Of a stretch of 64,000 bases of DNA, positions 51,397 to 60,802 are shown piece after piece. The stretch spans positions 62,001 to 126,000 of the forward strand of contig NZ_QQXK01000007.1 of assembly GCF_003575975.1 (NCBI RefSeq), written 5' to 3'. A program made the position numbers and the translations under genes. The stretch is from Galactobacter valiniphilus (GTDB taxonomy: Bacteria; Actinomycetota; Actinomycetes; Actinomycetales; Micrococcaceae). Each line of letters begins with the position of its first letter. The stretch's first letter is position 1. The notes beneath the pieces were generated by a model. That model did not search any database and was not told the DNA's origin. It saw only the letters and a program-made list of their open reading frames with translations.

Positions 51397-54300
51397 TTCC
51401 TGGCACCGCGTACGTCACCGTCCTCGTCGTCTCGCACGACGGGGAGCCCTTCCTTGCCCGCACCCTGAGCGCCCTGCGCGCTCAGAGCCGCGTGCCGGAC
51501 GCCTGGGTGGGGGTGGACGCGGGCTCGAAGGATTCCAGCCGCGCCCTGCTCACCGCCGGCCTGCCCGGCTCGGCCACGGTGCTCGAGGCCCCGGGCGCCG
51601 CCTTCGGCGCGGCAGTGCGCCGCGGCGTTGACGCGGCCCCGGTCGCTCCAGCCGGCACGGAGCGCTGGCTCTGGCTCATGCACGACGACGCCGCGCCGGC
51701 GCCCGATGCGCTCGAGACGCTGCTCGAGGCCATCGAGAAGGCGCCGTCCGTCACCGTGGCCGGCACCAAGCAGATGGACGCACGGCGTCCGGACCGCGTC
51801 CTGGACGCTGGCCTGACCATGACCCGCTCCGGGCGGCGTTTCAACGCCGTGGCCGCGGGCGAGGTGGACCAGGGCCAGTACGACGACGTCTCGGACGTCC
51901 TGGGCGTGAACTCGGCCGGACTGCTCGTGCGCGCCGATGTGTTCGAGCAGCTCGATGGCTTCGACCCGGCGCTGCCCGGCGTGGGCGACGATGTCGACTT
52001 CTGCCGCCGCGCCCGGCTCTCCGGGCACCGCGTCATCCTCGTTCCCGCCGCCAAGGTGCTGCACGAGCCCGACGCGGTCGAGGCGGTGTCCGGCCCGCGC
52101 GCCGTGGAGCGCGCCGCCGCCTACTCCTGCCTGAAGTTTGCCCCGGCCTGGGCCGTGCCGTTCCTGTCCGTGTGGATGATGATCGCCGGCGTGGGCAAGG
52201 CCATCGGCCGGCTCATCGCCAAGGATCCGGCGGGCGCCGTCATCGATCTCGGCGCGGGCGGCACGGGCGTGCTGCGCGCCGGGCCGCTGGCCGCCGGCCG
52301 CAAGCGCCTGCGCGCGAGCCAAAGCGTGCCCCGCGCCGTCGTTCGTTCCCTCCTCGCCCCGCCGGACAAGGTCCGGGACCGGGCCAGGGCGCTGCGCGAC
52401 GCCGCCAAGGCCGAGGCGGAGGCTGGGCTGGGCTCCGCCCCCGCGCCGGAGGCGAGCGGCGGCAACGACGACTTCGACGCCGTGGAGGCCGGGCCGCGCA
52501 CAGCCGGCTCCACGGGCGCTGGCCTGCTCGCGATCGCGATCGCCGCGGGGCTCTCCCTCCTGGGGTTGCACCGCGTCTTCGGCGCCCAGGCGGCGGCGGG
52601 CGGCGCGCTCATCGCCCCGGGCAAGGACCTCGGCGAGTTGTTCACGGCCGCGACCTCCGGGTGGCGCGAGCTCGGCACGGGCCAGGCCGGCCCGGCCGAT
52701 CCCTTCGCCCTGCTCGTGTGGCTCTCCGGCGTGCTGTCCTTCGGACACCCCCAGGCGGCCGCCGTGGCGCTGTACGTCCTGGCCATGCCGCTCGCCGCGC
52801 TCGGCGCCTTCTTCCTGCTGGGCGCCCTGACGCGCAGCCCCGGCTTCCGCTTCCTGGGCGCCGTGCTCTGGGCCCTCGCGCCCTCCCTGCAACTGGCGCT
52901 CGCCCAGGGCCGCCCGGGCGCGGCGGTGGTGCACGTCGCGCTTCCGCTCTTCGCCCTGGCGCTCGTGCGCTCCGTCGGCGCCGCCCGCGGCGAGGGGCTC
53001 TCCCTCGCGCCTGGCCCCGGCCGCGCCGGGCTGCCCTCCTGGGTGGCCACGTGCTGCGCCGCGGCGCTCGGCGTGGTGCTTGCCGCGGCCGAGCCGCTGC
53101 TCCTCGCCCCGCTCCTGCTCCTCTGCCTTGTCGGCGCCGCGGTGTCCCGCCGCGCCCGCGGCTGGTTCTGGATTCCCCTCCCCGCCGTGCTGGCCTGCCT
53201 GCCGCTGCTCGTGGCGGCCGTGCGGGATCCGCGCGTGCTGCTCGTCCAGCCCGGCGCGGCCCTGCAAGCAGACGCTGCGCCGCTGTGGCAGCAGATGCTC
53301 GGCTGGCCGCTGGGCTTCGACACCTTCGGTTCCCTGCCGTTCCTCGGGGCGCTCTCCGGCTGGCCCCTGGCCCTCGCCGTGGCCGCGCTCATCGCCGTCC
53401 CGCTCGGCGTGCTCGCGTTCCTCGCGCTCGTTCGTCCGGCCGGCGGGACGAGCGTCGCCCGCGTCGCCGTGCTCGTGGGCCTGCTCGTTCTCGTTCTTGG
53501 TTCGGCCGCCTCGCGACTCGACGCCCAGCTCAGCGGCTCCGAGCTGCTCCACCCGTACACGGGCAGCTTCGTCTCCGTCTTTGCCCTCGGCGTGCTCGTC
53601 GCGGCCGCGGTGCAGCGCGAGGCCTTCGTGCGCGCCTCCCTCGCCCGCCCGGCCCGCGCCGTCGCCGGCGTGTTCAGCGCCGTGCTGACGCTCTCCCTGC
53701 TCGCCTCGGCCGCCCTCTGGGTGCTGCCGCGCGTGAGCGGCGAGTCCGCGGCGGCCTTCCCCACGCGCCAGCTCGTGGAGCCGAGCGACGGTCGCGCGCT
53801 GCCCGCCACGGCCGCGGATCGCGGACTGGGCCGCTACGCCGAGCGCACGCTCGTCCTGCGCGCCGACCAGGACGGGGCGCTCACCGCCTCGCTCGTCTCG
53901 GGCGACGGCCTGCGCCTCGAACAGCTCTCCGCCGTGGCCGCGGCGGCCAAGCTCAGCGGCCCCGCGTGGCTGCCGGGCCACGCCTCGCTCGCGCCGGAGC
54001 CGGCGGGCGCCGCCGCCGTGCGCTCCGTCGTGGCCACCCTGGCCTCGGGCGAGCAGCTGGACTCCCGCACGGAACTCGCCCGGCTCGCCGTCTCACACGT
54101 GGTGCTCGCCGCCGACGGCGCGGGCGCCGATGTCCTGGCCAAGACGCTCGACACGGTCCCCGGCCTCTCCGCCGTGGGCCGCGCGGGCGACGCTGAGGCC
54201 TGGATCTGGCGCGTGCGCCCGGCCGACGGCGAGGACGACGTCCAGGCCCAGGCCGGCTCGCCCACGGCACGCGTGCGCGTGCTCGACGCCGAGGGCAAGA

Positions 54301-54992
54301 CCGAGCGGCTCATCGAGAGCGAGGGCTCCACGGTCGAGCGCGCGCAGCTGCCCTCCGGGGCGGCGGGTCGCACCCTCGTGCTCTCCGAGTCCCTCGACAG
54401 CGGCTGGAAGGCCACGCTCAACGGCCAGCAGCTCACGCCCACGAGCAACGGCTGGGCGCAGGCCTTCGAGCTGCCCCAGGGCGGCGGCGTGCTCGAGGTC
54501 CGCTACGCGAGCTGGTGGAGCCCGTGGTGGCTCCTGGCGCTCGCGCTGAGCCTCGCGCTCTGCCTGCTCTCCGTGGTTCCGGTGCCGCGCTCGTGGCGGG
54601 CCGACGCCCGCGCCCAGCGCGTCTACCGCCCCTCCGTGGCGCAGCGCCGGCACGCCGGACAGGCGGCGGCGCAGGCGCCGGACGCCGAGCCCGTCCCCGA
54701 GTCCGTCGCCGAGCCCTCCGCGCAACCCCAGCCCGCCGCGGCGACGTCCGGCGACGAGCCGGACGAGCCCCAGGGCGACGCCGCGTCCGTGACCCGGCCT
54801 CAGCCCGACGTCGTGCGGGAAGCCGACGCCGCGCCGGAAGCTGAAGCGGCACCCGAAGCGGTGCCGGAGCCGGAATCGGACGCCGACGTGCGGCCGGCGC
54901 CGGCGGCCGAGACCGCCGCCGCGGCGCCGGCGAGCGAGACGGACACCGAACCCGAGCCCTACCGCGGCACCCACCGGCAGGAGGACGCATGA
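51393..54992 (+). CDS. Giant membrane glycosyltransferase (GT2 domain plus many spans)
   Basis: About 1199 aa. The GT2 domain is at about 1-240: VTVLVVSHDGEPFLARTLSA, WLMHDDAAPAPDALE with the Asp pair, and GVGDDVDFCRRARLSGHRV. A membrane region with about a dozen spans follows, then an outer domain (about 790-1040), one last span and an acidic Pro/Ala-rich tail. The first ATG/GTG/TTG in frame is GTG 51492, which would cut off the first strand of the GT domain, so I place the start at CTG 51393 or ATT 51396, overlapping the whiB stop. Its C-terminus overlaps the DUF5719 gene by 4 bp. It probably builds an envelope glycan. Confidence 0.82.
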   Translation: MIPGTAYVTVLVVSHDGEPFLARTLSALRAQSRVPDAWVGVDAGSKDSSRALLTAGLPGSATVLEAPGAAFGAAVRRGVDAAPVAPAGTERWLWLMHDDAAPAPDALETLLEAIEKAPSVTVAGTKQMDARRPDRVLDAGLTMTRSGRRFNAVAAGEVDQGQYDDVSDVLGVNSAGLLVRADVFEQLDGFDPALPGVGDDVDFCRRARLSGHRVILVPAAKVLHEPDAVEAVSGPRAVERAAAYSCLKFAPAWAVPFLSVWMMIAGVGKAIGRLIAKDPAGAVIDLGAGGTGVLRAGPLAAGRKRLRASQSVPRAVVRSLLAPPDKVRDRARALRDAAKAEAEAGLGSAPAPEASGGNDDFDAVEAGPRTAGSTGAGLLAIAIAAGLSLLGLHRVFGAQAAAGGALIAPGKDLGELFTAATSGWRELGTGQAGPADPFALLVWLSGVLSFGHPQAAAVALYVLAMPLAALGAFFLLGALTRSPGFRFLGAVLWALAPSLQLALAQGRPGAAVVHVALPLFALALVRSVGAARGEGLSLAPGPGRAGLPSWVATCCAAALGVVLAAAEPLLLAPLLLLCLVGAAVSRRARGWFWIPLPAVLACLPLLVAAVRDPRVLLVQPGAALQADAAPLWQQMLGWPLGFDTFGSLPFLGALSGWPLALAVAALIAVPLGVLAFLALVRPAGGTSVARVAVLVGLLVLVLGSAASRLDAQLSGSELLHPYTGSFVSVFALGVLVAAAVQREAFVRASLARPARAVAGVFSAVLTLSLLASAALWVLPRVSGESAAAFPTRQLVEPSDGRALPATAADRGLGRYAERTLVLRADQDGALTASLVSGDGLRLEQLSAVAAAAKLSGPAWLPGHASLAPEPAGAAAVRSVVATLASGEQLDSRTELARLAVSHVVLAADGAGADVLAKTLDTVPGLSAVGRAGDAEAWIWRVRPADGEDDVQAQAGSPTARVRVLDAEGKTERLIESEGSTVERAQLPSGAAGRTLVLSESLDSGWKATLNGQQLTPTSNGWAQAFELPQGGGVLEVRYASWWSPWWLLALALSLALCLLSVVPVPRSWRADARAQRVYRPSVAQRRHAGQAAAQAPDAEPVPESVAEPSAQPQPAAATSGDEPDEPQGDAASVTRPQPDVVREADAAPEAEAAPEAVPEPESDADVRPAPAAETAAAAPASETDTEPEPYRGTHRQEDA

Positions 54993-56587
54993 GCACGCCC
55001 CAGGATCGCCCCCAGGCGGCGGATCGGCGGCGTTCGCGCGCGGCCCTCGCCGTGCTGAGCGGCTCGCTCCTCGTGGCCGGGACCGCGGCCGCCGCCGTGG
55101 GCTCCGAGCTCTGGCCGGCCAAGACCACCACGGTCGAGGTGCCGGCCGCGGCGATGCCCGCCGGCGACACCGTGCTGGCCTGCGCCCCGACCCTGCACCG
55201 CGTGGGCGGCGGGGAGTCCCCGGATGCGGCCTACGGCCCGGGTGCCGCCACCGCCGCCTCCACCGTGCGCTCGATCGCGCTCGGCGATCAGGCGCAGCGC
55301 CTGCCCGGCGCCGAGCTGCTCAGCAACGACCGCACGCTCGCGAGCCTGCACGAGCGCCTGAGCGACGAGGAGGCGGCCAAGGAGCTGACCGCCGCGAGCG
55401 ACGGCTTCTCCGGCGCCAAGGGGCTCGTGGAGAGCCAGCGCCGCTTCGACGACGCGCTGTGGCTGCGTGTGCAATCGCTCGGGGGCCTGCGTTCGCCGGC
55501 CGCCGCCACGCGCACCATCAACCAGAACGACGGCGACCTGACGGGCCTCGCGACCGAGGCCTGCACGGCCCCCGCGAACGTCACGTGGCTGACGGGCGCC
55601 TCGACGACGCTGGGGCATACCTCCGTGCTGCTCGTGAGCAATCCAGCCAAGACGACCGCGAGCGTCCAGGTCAGCGTGCGCACCACGGCCGGCGTGGCCA
55701 CCGACGGCGCCATCCAGGACTTCACGCTCGAACCCGGCGCCACGAAGAGCATCAACGTGGGCGGCACCGCCCGCGACGAGCCGGCCGTGACCGTACGAGT
55801 GAGCTCGAGCGGCGCGCCGGTGTCGGCGACGCTCTCGCAGGCGATCCTGCGCGGCCTGCGACCGGGCGGCATCGACGTCATGTCGGCCGGCGCCGCCCCC
55901 TCCACCCGCCAGGTCATGCCCGGCGTGCAGGTGCTCGGAGCAACCGAGGCAAGCAAGGTCGGCAGCTCGGAGGACGCCGGCGATGAGCTCCCCGAGGTCC
56001 AGCTCAGCGATACCTCGGGCCAGGGCGCCACGGCGACCGTGACCGCGCTGGCCGCGGACGGCACCCGCACCGAGGTGGCCAAGGACGTGCAGATCGGCAA
56101 GAACGCCGTGCTCAACGTGCCGCTGGCCTCCCTGCCGGCCGGGAACTACACGCTCGTGGCCGAGGCCAATGAGTCGATCGTCGCCTCGGCCCGCATCCTG
56201 CGCGGCACCGACCCCGCCAAGCCGGTGGACGTTGCCTACATCCCCGGCGTCGAGGAGATGAGCACCGACCAGCTCGTCGCCCTGCCCGAGGTGGGCACCG
56301 GCTGGCTGCACCTCGCGGCGCCGGAGGAGGACTCCAAGGTGGTCCTGGCACCCGTGGCCGCGGACGGCACGGTCGGTGAATCCCGCACCGTGGAGATCAA
56401 GGCCGGGCAGACGGCCACCGTGAAGGTCTCCGACTTCAAGGGCGCCGTGGGCCTGCGGCTGGGCGCCAGCGCGGGCGGCGTATACGCCTCGCTGCTGACC
56501 GAGGACGGCGATGCCAAGACCGCGGCGCTGGTCCCGCAGGAGCTGCCGGACGCACCGGCCTCGGCCCGCGTGGAGCTCCTTCCGTAG
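54989..56587 (+). CDS. DUF5719 family exported protein
   Basis: A 532-aa protein with an N-terminal membrane anchor or signal (AALAVLSGSLLVAGTAAAAVG) after a charged start, and a long outer part of beta-rich repeats (TSVLLVSNPAKTTASVQVSV, VTVRVSSSGAPVSATLSQAI, AGNYTLVAEANESIVASA). It is translationally coupled to the glycosyltransferase gene through ATGA at 54989, and this pair with WhiB is common in actinobacteria. It may hold the glycosyltransferase complex outside the membrane; that is inferred from position only. Confidence 0.84.
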   Translation: MSTPQDRPQAADRRRSRAALAVLSGSLLVAGTAAAAVGSELWPAKTTTVEVPAAAMPAGDTVLACAPTLHRVGGGESPDAAYGPGAATAASTVRSIALGDQAQRLPGAELLSNDRTLASLHERLSDEEAAKELTAASDGFSGAKGLVESQRRFDDALWLRVQSLGGLRSPAAATRTINQNDGDLTGLATEACTAPANVTWLTGASTTLGHTSVLLVSNPAKTTASVQVSVRTTAGVATDGAIQDFTLEPGATKSINVGGTARDEPAVTVRVSSSGAPVSATLSQAILRGLRPGGIDVMSAGAAPSTRQVMPGVQVLGATEASKVGSSEDAGDELPEVQLSDTSGQGATATVTALAADGTRTEVAKDVQIGKNAVLNVPLASLPAGNYTLVAEANESIVASARILRGTDPAKPVDVAYIPGVEEMSTDQLVALPEVGTGWLHLAAPEEDSKVVLAPVAADGTVGESRTVEIKAGQTATVKVSDFKGAVGLRLGASAGGVYASLLTEDGDAKTAALVPQELPDAPASARVELLP

Positions 56588-56605
56588 GACGTCCCCGGCG
56601 CCGGG

Positions 56606-57109
56606 TCAGTGCCCGTCGTCCGGGGCCGAGCCCCGGTAACCCGGATCCACGTCCTCGGGCGGCAGCCCAAACGCCTCGGCCACGAGCTCCACGACGACGT
56701 CGTGGACGAGCCACGGGACGGCGGCGGCCGAACCCGCCACCGTTTCGATGGGGCGGCGGAAGACGAGGATGCGCTGGCGCTGCTTGCGCCCGCCGCGCAG
56801 GACGCTGCCGAGCGGCGGCGCCTCATCGCGGGCGGCTGCGCGGACGAGGCTTCCCTCGTCCGGCACGAGCGCCACGTCGAAGCTGATCGCGTCGATCCGC
56901 GAGCCCCAGCGTTCCTGCAGCCGCGCGGCCGAGTCGGCCACGAGGTCCTCGAAGCGCTCCTGGCGCGTGGCCCAGGCCGGGACCATGGGCGGCAGCAGCG
57001 AGCCGCGCCCCGTGCGGCCGCGGCGCTCGCGGCGCCGTCCGGAGCCCGCGCGGGCCACGGCGGGCCGGGCGGGGGTGGGGTCGAGAGAGAAGCGGGCTGG
57101 CACGGGCAC
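56606..57109 (-). CDS. Metallopeptidase family protein (Rv3259-like), without clear zinc motif
   Basis: A 167-aa protein. After about 45 basic residues, the conserved part reads FEDLVADSAARLQERWGSRI, ISFDVALVPDEG, RILVFRRPIE and VHDVVVELVAEAFGLPPEDV. Relatives next to DUF3499 are called metallopeptidases, but the family's usual HExxH is not seen here, only VHDVV, so activity is doubtful. The start is GTG 57109, with GTG 57103 as an alternative. It is divergent from the DUF3499 gene, as in mycobacteria (Rv3259 and Rv3258c). Confidence 0.75.
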   Translation of the reverse strand: MPVPARFSLDPTPARPAVARAGSGRRRERRGRTGRGSLLPPMVPAWATRQERFEDLVADSAARLQERWGSRIDAISFDVALVPDEGSLVRAAARDEAPPLGSVLRGGRKQRQRILVFRRPIETVAGSAAAVPWLVHDVVVELVAEAFGLPPEDVDPGYRGSAPDDGH

Positions 57110-57176
57110 CAGTTTAGGCGTCCGCCCGGCGGTTCGAGCCCGGGGCGCGGCGGCCCGACCGAGTAGTCTGAGGGGC

Positions 57177-57563
57177 GTGGATTCCCAACGATTGTGCTCT
57201 CGCCAGGGGTGCCACCGCGTGGCGGTGGCGACCCTGACCTACGTCTACGCCGACTCCACGGCGGTGCTGGGTCCCCTGGCCACCCTGCCGGAGCCGCACG
57301 CCTACGACTTCTGCGCCGAACACGTGGAGCGTTTCACCGCGCCGCGCGGCTGGGAGATCGTGCGCCTCGCGATCCCGGAACCGGTCACCACCCTTGATCG
57401 GGACGACGTCTACGCCCTCGCCGATGCCCTGCACCAGGCCGAGAAGCGGGACGCCGACACCGTGGACCGGCTCTCGCCGCGCCGCACGCGCGAGCGCCTC
57501 GGCGGCGACGACGCGCCCCCGCCGGCCAAGCCCGGCCTGCACCTCGTTCCAGACGAGCACTGA
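57177..57563 (+). CDS. DUF3499 family protein
   Basis: A 128-aa protein with four possible metal ligands near the N-terminus: LCSRQGC followed by DFCAEHVERF. The beta-rich part ATLTYVYADSTAVLGPLA lies between them, which suggests a small zinc ribbon. The tail is charged. A TAGTCT box ends 7 nt before GTG 57177, so the mRNA is probably leaderless and the start is well fixed. The function is unknown; the family is restricted to actinobacteria as far as I know. Confidence 0.87.
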   Translation: MDSQRLCSRQGCHRVAVATLTYVYADSTAVLGPLATLPEPHAYDFCAEHVERFTAPRGWEIVRLAIPEPVTTLDRDDVYALADALHQAEKRDADTVDRLSPRRTRERLGGDDAPPPAKPGLHLVPDEH

Positions 57564-57628
57564 CGAGCCGCGGGCGCTGACGCGCCGCCGCCGGTATCCC
57601 TCGAAGCCAAGCCAAGGGTAAGGACAGC

Positions 57629-58798
57629 ATGAGCCAGAACGATCAGGGCGCTCAGCCCGCATCCTCCGGCAAGGAATGGTGGGAGTCGGAGGAATTCGAC
57701 GGCGACGGCTACGTACCCGGCGCCCTCAACGCCGATCCCGGCGCGGCCGCACCGAAGGCCCCCGCCGCCCCCAGCCGCGCCGAGCGCGAGGCGGCGGCAT
57801 CCCCGGCGACCGAGGCGGTGCCCGTCGTGGCGCCGCAGGAGCCCGCGGCCGCGACCTCGATCATCGCCCCGCCGGCCGTCTCGAAGCCCTCGGCCGCAGC
57901 CTCCGCCGCGCCCACGGCGGCGACCGCCGTGTTGCCGCGTGGCGTGAAGAACGACGACGCGACGGGCGCCCAAGATGCCCGGGCAGCGTCGGGCGCTTCC
58001 CCCCTGGGCAACCCGCTCGAGGGCGGAGACGACGCCCCGGCGGAGGAGACGCTGCGCGCGTCCCTGGAGTCCAAGCCCGTGCTGCCGCGCGTGCTGCAGT
58101 GGGTCGTCGCGATCCTCACGCCGCTCGTGCTCCTGGCCCTCGCCGTGCGCGCCGTGGCCTCCGGGGCCTTCCTGTGGATCGAATACCACCGACCCGGCTT
58201 CGCGTCCGATGCCTTCGGCTTCAGCGACGAGCAGCGCATGGTGTACGGCTCCTACGGCCTGAACTACTTCAATTCCTTCGCCGGCCCCGACTACCTCGGC
58301 GGCCTCGTGGTGCCGGAGGACGTCCGCACGCTCGGCGAGCCGCGACTCTTCAAGGTCGAGGAGGTGGCGCACATGGCGGATGTCCAGGCGCTCGTCCACC
58401 TGCTCTACCTGCTCGCGAGCATCGCGGCGATCGTCATCATCGTCTCGCTGCTGATCCTGCGCTCGCGCTGGGCCGGCGGCGTGCGCCGCGGGCTTTTCGC
58501 CGGCGCGTGGGTCACGCTCGGCCTGGCGGGCGTGCTCGGCGTGCTCGGCGCCATCGGCTGGGAGCGCTTCTTCACGGGCTTCCACGAGCTCTTCTTCTCG
58601 CAGGGGAACTGGCAGTTCTACCTGGACGACACCCTCATCCGCCTGTACCCGCCGCAGTTCTGGATCGATGCGGCCGTGGTGCTCGGCTCGCTCGTGCTGC
58701 TCGCCTGCGTGCTGCTCATCGTCTTCACTTGGCCCACGCAGGCCCGTCGCGAGCGCGCGGCGCTGACCCAGTCCAAGCGCGAGTTCCGCCTCGACTGA
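57629..58798 (+). CDS. TIGR01906 family integral membrane protein
   Basis: A 389-aa protein. The first 145 residues are disordered (Ala/Pro-rich, from KEWWESEEFDGDGY on). The membrane part has about four or five spans and the family motifs FSDEQRMVYGSYGLNYF, EVAHMADVQALVHLLYL, WERFFTGFHELFFSQGNWQF and TLIRLYPPQFWIDAAV. In firmicutes the related DUF1461 proteins include the lipoprotein-modifying enzyme Lit; the HELFF segment is the part shared with it. ATG 57629 follows AAGGGTAAGG. Confidence 0.85.
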   Translation: MSQNDQGAQPASSGKEWWESEEFDGDGYVPGALNADPGAAAPKAPAAPSRAEREAAASPATEAVPVVAPQEPAAATSIIAPPAVSKPSAAASAAPTAATAVLPRGVKNDDATGAQDARAASGASPLGNPLEGGDDAPAEETLRASLESKPVLPRVLQWVVAILTPLVLLALAVRAVASGAFLWIEYHRPGFASDAFGFSDEQRMVYGSYGLNYFNSFAGPDYLGGLVVPEDVRTLGEPRLFKVEEVAHMADVQALVHLLYLLASIAAIVIIVSLLILRSRWAGGVRRGLFAGAWVTLGLAGVLGVLGAIGWERFFTGFHELFFSQGNWQFYLDDTLIRLYPPQFWIDAAVVLGSLVLLACVLLIVFTWPTQARRERAALTQSKREFRLD

Positions 58799-58809
58799 GT
58801 CCACGCCTC

Positions 58810-58858
58810 AACGAGCAACGGCCCGGCCCCCTTGAAGGGGGCCGGGCCGTTGCTCGTT
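58810..58858. terminator. Long hairpin between TIGR01906 and acyl-CoA ligase genes
   Basis: A perfect 22-bp stem (58810-58831 with 58837-58858) with loop TTGAA between convergent genes. It starts 11 bp after the TIGR01906 stop and 10 bp from the ligase stop, so it serves both. Confidence 0.88.
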
Positions 58859-58868
58859 GCTGGCAGGC

Positions 58869-60734
58869 TCAGCGCGGGTAGAGCGCCTCGGCGACCTCGG
58901 CGAAGTCCTTGGCGACGGCGCCGCGACGGACCTTCATGGAGGCCGTCATGTGGCCGTCGGCCTCCGTGAAGTCGGCGGGGAGCACCGCAAACTTGCGGAT
59001 GCCCTCCGCCCGGGAGACGGTGCGGTTGGCCGCGTCGATGTAGGTCTGCACCTCGGCCTGCACGCGGGGGTCCTTGGAGGCCTCCTCCGGTGTGAGGGCG
59101 GGGGAGAGGCCGTTGGCGGACGCCCACGGCCCCAGCTCGTCGGCGTCGAGCGTCACGAGCGCGGAGACGAAGGGGCGGTCGTCGCCGATGAGCACGCACT
59201 GGGACACGGTGCGCCCGGCGCGGACGATCTCCTCGAGCGGGCCAGGGGAGACGTTCTTGCCGCCGGCCGTGACGATGATGTCCTTCTTGCGTCCCGTCAC
59301 CTTGAGGTAGCCGTCGGCGTCCAGCTCGCCGAGGTCGCCGGTCTTGAAGAAGCCGTCGGCGTCGAAGGCCTCGGCCGTCGCGTCGGCGCGGTTCCAGTAG
59401 CCGCCAAAGACGCCGATGCCCTTCAGGAGGATCTCGCCGTCGGCGGCAACGCGCACCGTGGTGCCCGGGATGCACGTGCCGACCGTGCCGAGGCGCGCGG
59501 CACCGGGGCGGTTGACGAGGGCGGGCGCGGTGGTCTCGGTGAGACCGTAGCCCTCGAGGACGCCCAGGCCGATGCCGTCGAAGAACGCCGCCAGCTCGGG
59601 GTTCAGGGGCGAGGCGCCGGAGATGGTCCACTTGACGTCGCCGCCCACGATGGCGCGCAGCTTGGGGTAGACGAGCTTGTTGAAGAGCGCGTACTGGGCA
59701 GCGAGCCACGGGCGGCGCTTGACGGCCTCGCCGCGGCCCTTCGCGTCGAGCTCCTTGCCGTGCTCCACCGCGACCTCGAGCGCCCGGCGGAAGAGCCCGC
59801 CCTTGCCCGTGGCCTCGGCCTGGTTGAGCGCGCCCGCCTGGAGCTTCTCGTAGATGCGGGGCACGGCCAGCAGCCACGTGGGCTTGATGGCCGGAAGGTC
59901 CTGCGTCACGCGCGCGGTGGAGGTGTGCGCCACCGTGGTGCCAGTGAAGACGCAGGCGTGCTGCACGGCGCGGGCCAAGACGTGGGCCAGCGGGAGGAAG
60001 AGGGCCGTGCGGGAGCCGGCCGGGACCACCTCGGCCATCGAGACCTTCAGGTTGACGGCCACGAGCGAGAAGTTGGCGTGGGTGATGATGCAGCCCTTGG
60101 GGCGGCCCACCGTGCCGGAGGTGTAGACGAGGGAGGCCGCGTCGGCCAGGCCCGGGCGCGAGCGGCGGCGCTCGATCTCGGAGAGCGGCACGGCCGAGGC
60201 GCGGCCGCTGGCCACGAGCGCCGAGACGCCGGCGCTGAGCGGCACCCAGGAGGCGTCCGGCACGCCGTCGAGCTCCGGCTCGTCCATGCGCCACACGCGC
60301 GCCTCGACGCCAGCGTCCTTGGCCGCGCGGCGCACGATGGCGGCGCAGGCATGGTTCTCGACGAAGACGCGGCGGGCGCCGGAGTCCTCGAGGATCCACT
60401 GCGCCTGGAAGGCGGAGGAGGTCTCGTAGATCGGCACGCTCACGCCGCCGGCGAACCAGATGGCCTGCTCGATGAGGGCCCACTCGAAGCACGTGTGGCT
60501 CATGATGGCCACGCGCTCGCCCTCCTCGAGGCCGTCGGCCACGAGGGCGCGGGCGAGGGAACGAACGAGGTCGAGGTACTCCTCGGCGCTCACGTCCACC
60601 CAGGTCGAATGCACCTCGTCGCGCACCGTGTAGACCGGGTACGCGGGCACCTGGCCCTCGCGATCCAGTAGCAGATCGGTCGTGTTGTACGAGGCCGGGA
60701 GCGTGGCCTCGAGGGGGGCGCTGAACTCCTGCAC
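58869..60734 (-). CDS. Long-chain acyl-CoA synthetase (FadD15/ACSL-like)
   Basis: Activates long fatty acids. The 621-aa protein has MSHTCFEWALIEQAIWFAGG, the P-loop YTSGTVGRPKGCIITH, PLAHVLARAVQHACVFTG, SGASPLNPELAAFFDGIGL, GYGLTETTAPALV, FFKTGDLGELDADGYL and GRKKDIIVTAGGKNVSPG. This is the larger eukaryote-like type that in actinobacteria is often called FadD15, different from the type at 27942. The start is GTG 60734 with GGAGGAG upstream. The frame continues open over the mannosyltransferase gene, but that part does not resemble a protein. Confidence 0.93.
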   Translation of the reverse strand: MQEFSAPLEATLPASYNTTDLLLDREGQVPAYPVYTVRDEVHSTWVDVSAEEYLDLVRSLARALVADGLEEGERVAIMSHTCFEWALIEQAIWFAGGVSVPIYETSSAFQAQWILEDSGARRVFVENHACAAIVRRAAKDAGVEARVWRMDEPELDGVPDASWVPLSAGVSALVASGRASAVPLSEIERRRSRPGLADAASLVYTSGTVGRPKGCIITHANFSLVAVNLKVSMAEVVPAGSRTALFLPLAHVLARAVQHACVFTGTTVAHTSTARVTQDLPAIKPTWLLAVPRIYEKLQAGALNQAEATGKGGLFRRALEVAVEHGKELDAKGRGEAVKRRPWLAAQYALFNKLVYPKLRAIVGGDVKWTISGASPLNPELAAFFDGIGLGVLEGYGLTETTAPALVNRPGAARLGTVGTCIPGTTVRVAADGEILLKGIGVFGGYWNRADATAEAFDADGFFKTGDLGELDADGYLKVTGRKKDIIVTAGGKNVSPGPLEEIVRAGRTVSQCVLIGDDRPFVSALVTLDADELGPWASANGLSPALTPEEASKDPRVQAEVQTYIDAANRTVSRAEGIRKFAVLPADFTEADGHMTASMKVRRGAVAKDFAEVAEALYPR

Positions 60735-60802
60735 GGTTCTCCTCCAGGAGTGGGCGATGCTTGACGAAGGGTGGGGCGGGCGCGAGCGGCCCGCCGAGTG
60801 GT

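Noticed and set aside
50982-53981. 999-aa open frame antisense to whiB and the glycosyltransferase
   Set aside because: A shadow frame caused by high GC; the opposite strand has clear WhiB and GT2 motifs.
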